Part shown: positions 46,901 through 58,249 of the stretch, piece after piece
Numbering within the stretch: position 1 is the stretch's first letter
Layout: each line of letters opens with the position of its first letter
From: Pyrocephalus nanus
Lineage: Eukaryota; Chordata; Aves; Passeriformes; Tyrannidae
Assembly (NCBI GenBank): GCA_038380795.1
Contig: CM076272.1
Location: 4,522,001-4,586,000 of the forward strand
Length of the DNA stretch: 64,000 nucleotides
Reading direction: 5' to 3'
Translations under genes and position numbers: made by a program
Notes under the pieces: generated by a model
The model's input: the letters and a program-made list of their open reading frames with translations, nothing else
Told to the model about the DNA's origin: nothing
Databases searched by the model: none

Positions 46901-49182
46901 CCTAAAGCTGCCACAAAGCGGGGACTCGGATGTTTAGAAGGGACAATGGCACACAGGTGCCTTCTGGCACACAGCTCCAACAACCTGCTGGAAGGCCATG
47001 TTCAGGCTAAGCTCCCTCCTTCATGGAGAAAGGGAAAACACAGGAGCTCTGCAAAGCTGGGGAATGGAACCTGTCCCGTGGCTCCTGAAGGAGCCCAAGG
47101 TTGTCCAGGACGTGACCGAGACAGGATTTGGTCACTGCTACAGGCACTGATAGGGGGGATGGCAATTGCTGGATGGGGCTCGGGGAACAATGATTGCACA
47201 TTTAACCTTGAAGTAAAACCTGATAGAAACAGCTGTGCAGGCTGTCCAGCACTGGAAGAGTCTGCCAGGGAACCAGATGAAATGATGGGATTTGGTGTTT
47301 TCCAGAAGGTGCTCTTTAACTCACCTTTCGGAAAAATTATACAAGTGATTGGTTAGACTACATGTGGCTGTAGGAATCCCTGGATTACTAGGCTGGAGTC
47401 TGGTCCTTGCACAGATTTTTTGGAGCAGGCATCTCTTCGTATCTGAAGGAATGGAGGAAGTGCTGTGGAACAGCTCGGGCAGCCTGAAAGACTTTTCCTG
47501 GCTGCCTCGAACTCTGCCCGATGCTCGGGGGATATTTCTGCCTAAGCCTCGCATACTGTAAGTTATATGACTGTCTCTTCCCAAATTAAGCAAACACAGA
47601 TTCCCTCCTGCCGAGCTGAAAATCTCAGTATCAGTTTCTCCAGTCCTCACCAAATCCTCACCAGTCTGGCTCTGGAGAAAATGCATAAAGAACCCCCGTC
47701 TGCTGCGAGTTCCGGCTGGGGAGCTGCTCGGATATCAGCGAGGTTTCAGGGTGTAACAGAGCAGAAACCAGCTCAGCATGCTCATCTTCTCAAGCTAAGT
47801 CTGTCCTTCTGTTTGGATAGATTAGCTCTTCCCTTCATTTCCCCCTGCTCAGGGATGCCAGCCTGGCCCCGGCAGCCGCGAGCCGCGAACAGCGGGAGGC
47901 CCCGCTTCATCCAGCACCAACTCCCTCATCTCCAACAGTGCCGCCTTTTGTTCTCCTGGTTGCTGTCTGATCTCTTCAGCCCCGTCTTACATTCCTCCTT
48001 CAGGGCCCCCTCCAAAAGTTACTCCACAAAACAGGATCCTGCTTTTCTATTTCAAACCCAGGCCTGGCATCAGAGCAAAAATAAACAGGGATCAATGATT
48101 GCCCCGACACACAGGGGTCCCTTTTCCACCTCTCCCTTGGCTTCTGGAAGATGAACTGTCACAATTCATCTGCTGCTTGGATATGCAGGGAACGCGTGGA
48201 CTCGGGCAGTGGGATACAAGGGATGTATTTCCTAGATAAAAAATGAATGTATTGCAGAGAATAAACTGCTGGAGCTGATCTTACCTGCTCACCTTCCTGC
48301 CAGGCCGAGCTGGGCACTCGTGCCACAGCTACTGAGTGAACTCCACTCCTCACCGCCCTCACTCGACGCGCTCCCACTCAGCACAGCAGCTCTTGGCTCC
48401 TAAATTCCAAGTCATCAGTGGCAACTTTTCCACTTGCAGGCTGGATCCTGGGTGGAGTACCAGGTGCAAGTGCTCTCAGCAGGTTCCAAGTCTGCCCAGA
48501 CAGTGCCATCCCTTCCCTCGGGAGCTGCAGTGATGCTGATCGTGGAACAAGCAACTTCCTGACTGCACGGTATTGCTTCCCTGGAACAACAGCATTTCAG
48601 AGTGAATGTGTTATCAAAACAATAAACTAGGCTGTGCATGCTCAGATTAACTCTCACCTGCTGTTTCCAGGACTGAGAGGCTGCTCTGACCAGCCCCCTG
48701 ACCCCTCTGTGACTGTCTCGGTGTTTGGTTCAGTCTGGAGCCCCTCAGGGTGACTCTCCTGACCTTCCCTCTTACTGCAGTCACACCCGGGCCGCAAAAC
48801 TGGATTCCTTTCAGCCATGGGATGAGCTCCAGAGACCCACACAACACACCCAGCTGCTGTTGAATGCTCCAAGCCATGGGGCCAGACCAGACCTAACCCA
48901 AGGAATTCCCCCCAGCACACACACAGTGGACCAGCACCAAAATTTCACTCCCCAGATCTGTTCCTGTCACACCTCACTGCTGCCTCGTGCAGGTGTGAGC
49001 TCTAGGAAGCCTCTCTGCACCTGCCTGTCTGCCTGCAGGACCTCATGGTGTTTCCCAGACAGCTTGCACAGCCCAATTAGCTAAATTTTCTCCCATTCCA
49101 CTCCATTCTGGTTTAGCTGAACAAATTCCCTCTAGCTGGATGTGGAAGGTTGTAGGTTTGGAGCTCACAGCTTACCCACAAT
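46901..49182. other. Single-copy DNA, no gene seen
   Basis: The left part may still be eroded CR1. A 195-codon plus frame (47,567-48,154) and a 165-codon plus frame (46,859-47,356, starting inside the CR1 remnant) show no recognised domain. CpGs cluster briefly near 47,868-47,900. Confidence 0.4.
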
Positions 49183-49349
49183 TGCCCAGGGAAGCTGTGG
49201 CTGCCCCATCCCTTGGAAGTGTCCAAGGCAAGGTTGGACAGGCTTGGAGCAACCTGGGATAGCAGAAGGTGTCCCTGCCCATGGCAGGGGGTGAAACAAG
49301 ACAGTCTTTAAGGTCCCTCCGACCCAAAACATTCTGGGATTCCATGATT
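49183..49349 (+). repeat. CR1 LINE 3' fragment
   Basis: Short, 5'-truncated copy: 'ttgcccagggaagctgtgg', 'ggaagtgtccaaggcaagg', 'gcttggagcaacctggga', 'aaggtgtccctgcccatgg', 'ctttaaggtccctccgac', and the end 'attctgggattccatgatt'. It lacks the 'tagatgggatattgg' part present in the longer copies. Confidence 0.95.
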
Positions 49350-50739
49350 ACCCTGTTGTCTGGCAGCTTTCAGAGGACCATTCCCTGGAAGTATGGCTTG
49401 GACCAGCAAACCTTCTCTAACTCACTGGCAGGCTCTGAATCAACAAAAAGCCAGGACTGAGGTTCAGGTAGGGAACTGTGTGCTCTGCTGGAGGCCCTGA
49501 AGGAAATGGAGGTGAATTTCCATACAGAAATTACCGGGATCGTTAAGGATTAATAATTATTTTGGATCTGATAAGCTATTGTGGCGCTAATTGCCTGCAG
49601 GTTTTTCCTGGGCTGTTGTGTAGGACCAAAGGCTGTGTGGGACCAGCCCCAGCGCGTTCCCTGCTCCAGGGACAGCCCGGCCGAGCCCTGCTCCTCCCCC
49701 AGTCATTTTCCAATTAGCACAGGGCTGTGGTGTGATGAGTAACTGTGTAAGGAGAGAGGGAATCTGAATTTGCCTGCCCTTAAACAGGTTACTGGGATTT
49801 CTAATGAGTGTCAAACAACTGCAAACCTTCCCCAACCACAATAACAGGTCCCTGGCCAGTGTCAAGCCTAATTTCACTAAACAATGGTACCATTAAATTC
49901 CCCTGTGATGGTTGATTTTGAACTGGCAGCAGGAATGAGTTATACCCACTCACAAGGATTTCAGATTTCATCCTCGGTTCTACCTTTGATTTATTGAGCA
50001 GATTTATTTTCTGGGTTACATTTTAATATTTTTGCCCATCTGTTAATGCTAACCACTGTCTGAAGGTTTGCACTTCAGTGTTGCAATGCTGAAGAAATTG
50101 GGAGTATCTGGGTCTGCTGGAACTGGCCAGGTTTAAACACCTACACTGGCTCTGAAATACAGGTGTTCCCTCCCATGGCAGAAATCTCAGTTCAAAAGCT
50201 TTACCCTTCTCCCAGAAACGAATTCTGCCTCAGGAGCTTATTTAAATCAGAGACCAAAATAGAGGAAAATCACTCTCCTGTTATTTTCACTCTTCCCCTG
50301 CTCAGAGTCTCATGTGACAAATCAGCTGCTACTTATAGAACATCTTGCAAAGCCTGAGCGCTGTTTCCCAGGGTGGCTGGAAGAGCAGTGGAGGTACCAC
50401 TGTCACTGCAGCAGCACAGTCAGCACATCACTCTGGACGCTGCTCCCACTTACCAAACACTGCTGGGCAAATGCTTAGGGTGAGAGTGTCTTAAGGACTC
50501 TAAAAAGATGTAAAAAATTCAGGAAAACTCTCTCTGTGTCCTCCTGCTGGTGATTCCTCCCCCACTTCCACACCCTCCAGCACCAATCTCCCCATCTCCC
50601 CTGCAAAGACCCCTCTTTGCACCTCCAGTTCTGCAACTGCCATGGAGCATCTGGGGCCAGTCAGGATCATAGTTTGAGTCTCCCCACATAATTTAGCAAG
50701 GTTTTACTGCCAAAAAGTAATTTCCCTGCAAAGAAAGGC
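49350..50739. other. Single-copy DNA, no gene seen
   Basis: No exon or repeat is supported. Frames stay under 100 codons. AT-rich words occur near 49,545-49,560 and 49,980-50,040. Confidence 0.4.
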
Positions 50740-51185
50740 CAGTAAGTCTTGCCTGATCCCTTTAGCTCTGTATCATCTGCAAATTTAATGACCCAAATGC
50801 TGCGGTGCTGTGTAAGTCTTTAATAAAAATACTCCAGAGCCCCAGCAGAGGATCTGCTCCCTGGTCACCTCCTCAGTGACACTCACCCTTAGCTTCAAGC
50901 CATGGCTCTGCCTTCCTCCCAGTATTTTACCCTTTTTAATAATAGATTATTTTAACCTACACTGAGGGAGTTTGGACCATAATCCATCAGGCAAAATTTT
51001 CTTAAAGCCTTGTGGGCAACTAGATAAGATTTATACCATCCAGCCTGATAGTTATTTCATTAGCATAAGTGATCAAATTAGTCTGACATGATTTACCTGC
51101 AATATATCCATGCTGACTCACTCCCATTACAGGAAATTTATTCTTCCTAAGAAAAAAACACGTCAGCTGCAAACTAACTGTAAAT
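50740..51185 (-). repeat. Ancient CR1-type reverse-transcriptase remnant, minus strand
   Basis: A second old CR1-like coding remnant, antisense to the window. At 50,786 down to 50,763 the minus strand reads KFADDTEL, which is the catalytic FADD block with both Asp residues present. At about 51,118 down to 51,071 it reads SQHGYIAGKSCQTNLI, close to the family's QHGF..GKSCLTNLI block, which lies about 100 residues upstream in an intact protein. Spacing and order agree with the family. Between them the frame is broken many times. The flank 'ccatgctgactcactccc' is also typical of the antisense strand of this LINE group. It is probably an archosaur-age copy and cannot be active. Confidence 0.82.
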
Positions 51186-51639
51186 GAAGATTTCAGAAGA
51201 ACAACATTCATCTGGAGTCTTTGCCTCCTGGTATTATTTCTGCTGTGAGGGAGCATGGGCATTTTTGGGTCATTTAGGGAACGGGCCAGACTAAAGGAGA
51301 GTCAGAGGGTACAGGAACAAGTGGAGGAACAAAAGAATTATCTCTCCAGAGGGAGCAGGTACAGTCAAGGACACCTGACTTCTTCCAGAGAGAGACACAG
51401 AGCAAGGAATTAAACCTGGCACGAGACACTCCAAATAGGATTTCATCTGATCTGATTTTCTCTGGACCCTGAGGAATCACCTTGGGAAGAGAGAGAGGAG
51501 CAGGGACAGGGAAGTCTGTCTTGGAGCTTCCAGCCTCAGACACCACCCTCACCTCCTACATCTAATGAAACTACAAAAAAAACTGTTGCATGGCCAAACT
51601 GTCGTCCCCAAAGGAAGAATGTCATTCCAGTCATGTGGA
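51186..51639. other. Single-copy DNA, no gene seen
   Basis: A gap between the old minus-strand CR1 and a younger plus-strand CR1. It holds a 92-codon minus frame (51,274-51,552) with no domain, and nothing else that I can support. Confidence 0.4.
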
Positions 51640-52008
51640 GAGATGCCAGGAGAAAAGGAGGCTCAGGGGGGACCTTCTTTCTCTCTCCAGCTCCCTGACA
51701 GGAGGATGGAGCCAGGGGGTGGGGTCGGGCTCTGCTCCCAGGGAACAAGGGACAGGATGAGAGGAAACAGCTTCAAGTTGTGCCAGGGAAGGTTTAGGTT
51801 GGAGATTGGGGAAGATTTCTTCATGGAAAGGGTTTTCAAGCTTTGGCACAGGCTGCTCGGGGCAGGGGTGGAGTCCCCATCCCTGGAGGGATTTAAAAGC
51901 CGTGTGGATGTGGCACCTGGGACAGGGTCAGTGGTGGCCTTGGCAGTGCTTAGAATGGTTGGACTTGATGACTTCAGAGGGCTTTTCTAACCTAAATTCT
52001 GTGATTTT
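51640..52008 (+). repeat. CR1 LINE 3' fragment with ORF2 end still readable
   Basis: The longest of the younger CR1 pieces. It begins with 'gagatgccaggagaaaagga', continues 'ctccctgacaggaggatgg', 'acagcttcaagttgtgcc', 'ggagattggggaagatttct', 'ggagtccccatccctgga', 'gtgtggatgtggcacctgg', 'gccttggcagtgctta' and ends 'gcttttctaacctaa' plus 'attctgtgatt'. One frame stays open through it and still gives the carboxy-terminal signature of the CR1 reverse-transcriptase ORF (RFRLEIGEDFF, then ESPSLEGFKSRVDV). It is truncated at the 5' end and has no catalytic domain. Confidence 0.95.
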
Positions 52009-52754
52009 GGGAGCTTTTTCTCCAGTTAAGCAGGGTTTTGGGGGAGTTTGCTGGATTGGGGATTTAGTCGGGAAAGATTTCCTCGCAAGAACTGGGCTGA
52101 GCCCGGAGAACTGAAGTCCCCTTTCAGTCAAAACACACTTTCTCCTCTTCTCCTTGGCCACTCTGCCCTGTCAGCCACCTCCTCCCCCAGGTACCTCCTC
52201 TCTTAGGCTGCAGGGAAGCTCAGGAGGCCTCCTCAGTACTCAGGGTACACAAAATCGTTTCTCACAGTTTCTTTACCCACCATGGTGACTTGTAGGGCAT
52301 CATGTCCTTCCACACAGAGTTTGCCCACACCTGAATGCGGCTGCCAACCCTCCAGGGGCAGCCACAGCCTGTAAGGAATGCTGCTGGCACCCTGCAGAGG
52401 CACTAAACTGGGGCCTGGGGTGGAAATCCAGCTCTGCTACTGTCCTCTTGTGCCACCTGTAGGCATGTCACCTTCCCCCAGAGCTGGCTCCCCCTCCCAC
52501 CTCCAGCCTGACATGGATGTTTAAATCTGAACCCTTCAGAGAACAGAGCAGCTCTTGTACCCAGAGCAACTCAGGATCCACTGTGCAGAGGTGTCTAAAT
52601 CTGCTCCCAACTCATTTAGTTAAACCAGAGAATTTGCTTTCATTTTGCTCTTGGCTAAACGTTCCATTGAGAAATTCTGTGCAGGATTTACAGATGGGAG
52701 AGGAGGGAGACTTTTTATGCAAGCAGTGACACCAAGGGGGGATGACTTTAAAGT
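52009..52754. other. Single-copy DNA, no gene seen
   Basis: About 0.75 kb between two CR1 fragments. There are no frames above 80 codons with any feature and no other repeat recognised. Confidence 0.4.
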
Positions 52755-52997
52755 GCCAGAGGGCAGGGTTAGATGGGATATTGGGAAATAATCCTTCCCT
52801 GTGAGGGTGGAGATGCCCTGGCCCAGGTTGTCCAGAGAAGCTGTGGCTGCCCCATCCCTGGAAGTGTCCAAGGCCAGGTTGGATGGGGCTTGGAGCGACC
52901 TGGGATAGGGGAAGGTGTCCCTGTCCCCAGCAGGGGATGGAACAAGATGAGCTTTAGGGTCTCTCCAACCCAAACCATTCCACAATTCCATGCCTTG
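52755..52997 (+). repeat. CR1 LINE 3' fragment
   Basis: Same subfamily and same start as the 22-kb copy: 'gagggcagggttagatggga', 'cttccctgtgagggtgga', 'aagctgtggctgcccc', 'ccaaggccaggttggatg', 'cttggagcgacctggga', 'aggtgtccctgtccccag', 'ctctccaacccaaaccatt' and the end 'ccacaattccatg'. The antisense 129-codon frame here is a by-product. Confidence 0.95.
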
Positions 52998-55900
52998 GGA
53001 ACTTACCACATGACACCTGTGAGTTAGTTTTTGTCTGGGGAAGCACTCTGGGATTGAAGGATGCTCACGAAGGCCACTCCACAGGCAGCTGTTGGGTAAC
53101 CCTTATTACCAACTGAATCATTAATTACACTTTTAATTTCAACTGTGTCCTTCAAGGCAAGGAAGCTACAGGCAACACCGTGCTGAGGGCAAAGGGAGTC
53201 AAGTAGTTATTAAATTGTCACAGCTAAGAGGGTGGAACAAAGGTCCAGTCATTAAAGCATGCACAGAAAACCAAGGTTTTTCCACTGTGTAATCCTCTGT
53301 CAGGCCTCCACACTGCTTGGCACAGTAAAATAATATAGCCAGAGATGATATTTTTTCCCTCCTACATATACTGTCATTTAATTTCTCAGGGAAAAAACCC
53401 AAAACTTTTCAAGCTCTTAAGTGTTTAAAAGGAAATAAAGTTAACTGTGACAGGCACTGAGGCGTTTCAAGCCTGCTGTGCTGGATCCAGGGATAAAGTG
53501 TTTCCTTGAGGAAGAACAGGTTCCAGTGAGGATCCATCCCTGACCAGCCAGCGGTCTCAATCCTGCCAAATTCCATGTGTAACTGAGGCTGCAGCACAAA
53601 CTTGAGCACCACTGACTTCAAAAGCCTTTAGCACTTATTTAAAATTATCAGAGGCTTGGATAACTTGGGACCTTGGTCAAATCCAAGGACCTCTAGGAAA
53701 CGAGGAGATGCTGTCTCCAAGCACAGGACACGCTTGGCACTCCACGTACACCCCTTAATTAGCACATAATCTGTCCCCTACCAGGAAATCAGAGCCTCTT
53801 CTCGATCAGCACCATCGATGTCCTGACAGTGCTGCAGGAACCCTTCTCCTTTAATTACATGGAGCCAACCACGTGCTGTGTGATTAGTAAGAAAAATGAA
53901 TTATTGAAGTAACTTGCATTTAACAAAAACTGCCATTCTGCTTGCCACTCAGTGCTCAGCCACCATAAGGAGATGTTCCTCTTATGCAGGAAAATAGATT
54001 TTTCCTGCTGCTAAGATGTTGCAGATTTGAGATTTTTTTCCAGGCTTTTCAAACATAAAGTCCTGTGTCCTTACCTAGATCCCAGGGTCAGTAGTGACAA
54101 GGTAGCTTATCAGGCAGCCTGATCTATGGAGCAGGTTCCCAGCTGGTTAAGAACTGCTGTGAATGGAGGAAAACAACCTAAAAAATAACAGGGAAAATGA
54201 CAGCCTTTCTCCTGTTTGACAGAGATCTTGCTTTTTCCTCTTTTTTCCCTTGCACACATTCATAATTTTGTAGACAGGTAATTACATGTCTGATGCAAAG
54301 ACCACCCCTCCGAGTTCACGCTTCAGAGCTGGCAGAATTCAGTTGCATTTAATCACAGCAATCACAGATGCAGAAATGAAGCTGGGGTGGAGGGGAAGAA
54401 GAGCTCACTCACCCACCTAATGAAGGAATTCAGATGGGAGACCTGGAATCAGACACGGAGTGGCTGCTCTTGCCTTTGCCTTCATTGTCTAAGGATGGGG
54501 AATAACTGAGGCAATGCAGAGCCCAACTCAGCTCCCCCACAGGACAGGGATGCAGGCCCTCCCAGCTCCCTGGGAGCAGGACTGCACCAATCTGCTCTCT
54601 CAGAAGGGTTCATTAACTGGGGTGAACCGAGACAGTCCCAAACTGGAGCCAATTTCCTACAGCCAGCTCAGCACCTCAGCCCTGCCATTCCCAGCTCTCC
54701 CACTCTGGCTGTAGCAGCAGCAGAGCCAGCCTGGCCTCCCTGCCCAGACCTGCCCTTCCTTTCCCACAGAGCCCCACAGCTACATTCCCTTGGATGAGAA
54801 ACTCCAACCAGGCAATGGCTGGTAGCCAGGTGGGCTAGTGAGCACTTGTCATTTGTGGAGGGCAGTGGTGAGAAACATCTCTGAATTTAGGGTATGCTAG
54901 TCTAATTTTCCAGCTTCCTTTGAGTGGACTCTGCTTAGGAGAGGAGCTGGTGCAGAAGAACAACATGGAATTTTCATAAGGACACTGGCTTGGAGGCTCC
55001 ACTCAGTTGTCATCAGCCAGTCTGGGGAGGTCAGACCCAGAGCTGCACTGCCAAAGACTGCCAAGATCAGGTGTAAATGAACAAATCAAACAACCAGAGA
55101 GAAAAAAGGAGGAGTGAAGTGAACAAACATTTGCTTTAACAGCAGCTTCTACTCACCTGGATCTTGTCAAAACACCTTTATCTCATCACCGGCGCTGCTC
55201 CATCAGCGCCGTGCCATCCATGTAGGGCAAACAAACCCTCTTCAAGATCTGAAGATAAAAGGGAAGAGTGAAAACAGCTTCGCTGGTGTTCTAGTGACAG
55301 GATGGCCAGTAGAGAAAACTGATATTCCCCGTACATAGCCAAAGACTGGATAGGAAATGAGCCCTGAAATTACCATCAGATTTTTCCCTGTCTAACAGAC
55401 GTTTGTTCTTGAGGTCTTTAGTCATTATTATTTCAGGGTTGTGCCTGGAAGCACCTCTTTCTGACACATACACACAGAACAAGCCAGAAATGTGCCCAAA
55501 ACTGCTCCTAAGAAGCTCCAGCCCCGGACACTCTCCCCTCTCCAGGCCAGGAAATCTGCTTACACCATTACTATTCTTACCACTTTCCCACCACATACGT
55601 TGAACATCCCTTGTTGTACTTTCAGGCCATTCTTGTCCTCCCGCTACAGACCCATCCCTCCCTCTTTGCCTGAGCTTGACCAGGTGTCCTTCAAGTGGTC
55701 AGCTGCCCAAACATTCCCAGATCCTTCCATTTGCTCCCCAGGCAAGTGTTACCAAGATCTACGATAGCTCTGGACTGCTGCTTCCCTCTCAGCGTGGGCA
55801 CCTCCTGGCTCCTCACTGAGGCTCTGCCCACACTGCACAGGCAGGGGCTGTTTTACAGATCTTCTGGGTGCAATTTCTGTTTTATGAACAAAAGAAAAGG

Positions 55901-58186
55901 GTAAAAAATTAAAATATCTGGTCAGTCAGAGATGTGGAATAAAAGCTACAGGAGCCCCGTCTCTGCTCAAACACACTTGAAGAGCGACAGCCGAAAATAA
56001 GCTTTGGATGAGAAGATAAAATCGGGAGCATCACAACTAAATTGGGCTGTCTGGTCACTTTAGCTCTGTCACAACTGCCCTGCTGGTGCTATTGAAGTGT
56101 CTCGAGCTGCCCTTTAGCAGCACGTCCCTTTCTGAAGCTGCCAGGGCCTTTGTTCCTCCCCAGAATAGTGTCCTGCTCGTGCACACAGGGGCAGGGCAGG
56201 GTTGGACACCGTGGGCTGCATTGTACTGTCAGGCTAAATAGAAGCTGATGGGATAATAATTAATTGCAGTCTCCCTGTAATAAAAGACAAGACAAAGCCA
56301 GAGATATAAATAAAATCATCAAAGGGACTCACAGAATAGGAGCTGTGTCTGCATTTTGTGGGCAATTTACAAGCCAAAGGAAGGTTGGGAACCCAAGGAC
56401 TGGAAAGCAATAAAAATCTATGGAGCTCTCACAAAACCGTGACAGCGTCTCGCTGATCTGTCTTGTTACCAGGCAGAGGTATAAATCCCCTCAACACCTC
56501 TGTTGTTTAAGGAGCTGGAACGGGAAGAGAAGAACAAGGCTTGAAGTGGGAGTGACCCCCGGCTCACTCAGCCCGAGCAGCGGGAGGTGCCCTCGGAGAG
56601 AATGGAGGGGACAGAAGGCACCCAGCTCCCTCCAGGGCAGCCGGCTGGGCCGCCAGCCGGGAAATGTGGGCTGGGAGCTCTGCGCGGCCCGGAGCGCTTT
56701 GATGGAGACGTTTTTAACTCTCTTTGTACCAGGAGGGCTCCCTTCCTTATGGCCTGCACAAAAGCAAGCCCTGCCCTGACCTGTAAGCTGCCAGCCCCAG
56801 CTGCCTGTCCCTGCTCCCCGGCTGTCGTCACCTTTGGCTCGGGGGGAAGAGGGGGACAGAGCTGGAGCTGAAAGGGCCCCAATCCTCGAGCAGCTGCAAC
56901 CTGGAGACACGGGAGGGACAAGTGAGAGGGGAGCACTCCCCCTGTTCCCCCCACCCCCCCGAGGCTGTGAGAGAGGAAAATGGATAGGAAAGAGGATGGA
57001 TACGAAGGGAGGGGAGGGAATGATCTGTCCTGGAACGGACTCGTGTTTAATGTCTCATTCTCACCAAAGTCAGATAAACAGATGCCTAAATAGAGCCAGT
57101 GACATGACACGTCCCCCTGCTCAGCAGCCGTCCTGCAGCTTATCCTACTCGACCTCAAGAGCAGAAGGACTGAAAGAAAATGATCAGGTGCCCTCATAAA
57201 AGAGGAAGAGAGACAGCCCTCCCAGACATCTGGGCCAAACGGCTGCTGGTCCAGGCCTCTTCTCCTGGGAGATGGGCTATTGTACACCCAGCTCATCTCC
57301 ATATGGCCATGAATCCCACCACAGGCATACAGAGCCTTCCCTCATTCATCCCTAAAGTGGATGGAGAGGACAGGAAAAGAGGTAAAGCAACGAGGCACAT
57401 CCTCTGCCTCTACAGTAAAAGCTGTTCTTGCTAAGCGGGTGCTTATCAGGGACAAGCTGGGAACACAGATCCCAAATCCCAGACATATATCTGAGCTTTG
57501 TTTTTTGTTTTTTTCTCTCTCTCTTCTTAAAATTCTCCTCTCAGAAACTTCTTCTCTGGCCAAAGGAAGTGAAGGTAAAGAAATGGCAACTAATTAAAAT
57601 GAACTGACACTGCACAATATCCCCCCCAAGGCAAACACAATCCTCTTCCCAAAGAACAAATAAGCCCTCAACTAAACAATAACTTCCTTAACGTAGCCAG
57701 CAAAGTCTTTCTTCCACCCCACACCTAAACAACAAAGCAGCCAGAGAGAAAAGTCATCTCCCTTTCCCTGCTCCTGCCTTGCCAGGACTTTACATCCCCC
57801 AGCAGCAATGCCAGTGGGGAAGGGGATTGTCTCCACCTGCAGCATATGGGGCTCTGCCTTGTTGGAGACCTGCTGCTGGTCACCAGAGAGAGGGATCATC
57901 TCAGATCACCCCCTGCCCTGTGTCAGGAGGAGGAGGTGCAGCCAGCCCTGCAGGCAGCACAGTTCTTGCCAGCCCAGCAGCCTGGGAGCTGCCCAGCTGC
58001 CTCTGCTTCCACGCAGGAAACAGAACCAGAGTTGGGTTGCTTGGCTTTAGGGACCAAGTCTCTTGGACCTAAAAGGACTTGGGCTGTCTGAGCTGGGGGT
58101 CAGACACACCAGTCTGAAGGTGACCAGCTCTCTCCGAGGGCCATTCCTAGCCATTCCCAGTGGAGATGATGGGGTCTCCATGCAAA
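52998..58186. other. Single-copy DNA, no gene seen
   Basis: About 5.2 kb. An AT-rich block lies near 53,880-54,060, and a GC-rich one with CpGs near 56,550-56,720. The 244-codon minus frame at 56,568-57,302 overlaps 119- and 121-codon plus frames and has no domain, so it is treated as composition. No transposon was recognised. Confidence 0.4.
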
Positions 58187-58249
58187 GAAGTTGGACTGGA
58201 TGAGTTTGAAGGTCTTTTCCAACCTGAACAAGTCTATGACTGCATGACT
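58187..58249 (+). repeat. Short CR1 3' end
   Basis: About 60 bases: 'ttggactggatgagtttgaa', 'ggtcttttccaacctgaaca' and 'agtctatgactgcatgact'. This is the extreme 3' end of a CR1, either a severe 5' truncation or the surviving part of an old copy. Confidence 0.85.

Noticed and set aside
56568..57302. Minus-strand frame of 244 codons
   Set aside because: It is opposed by plus-strand frames of 119, 94 and 121 codons over the same bases. No domain, signal peptide or transcript feature was seen.
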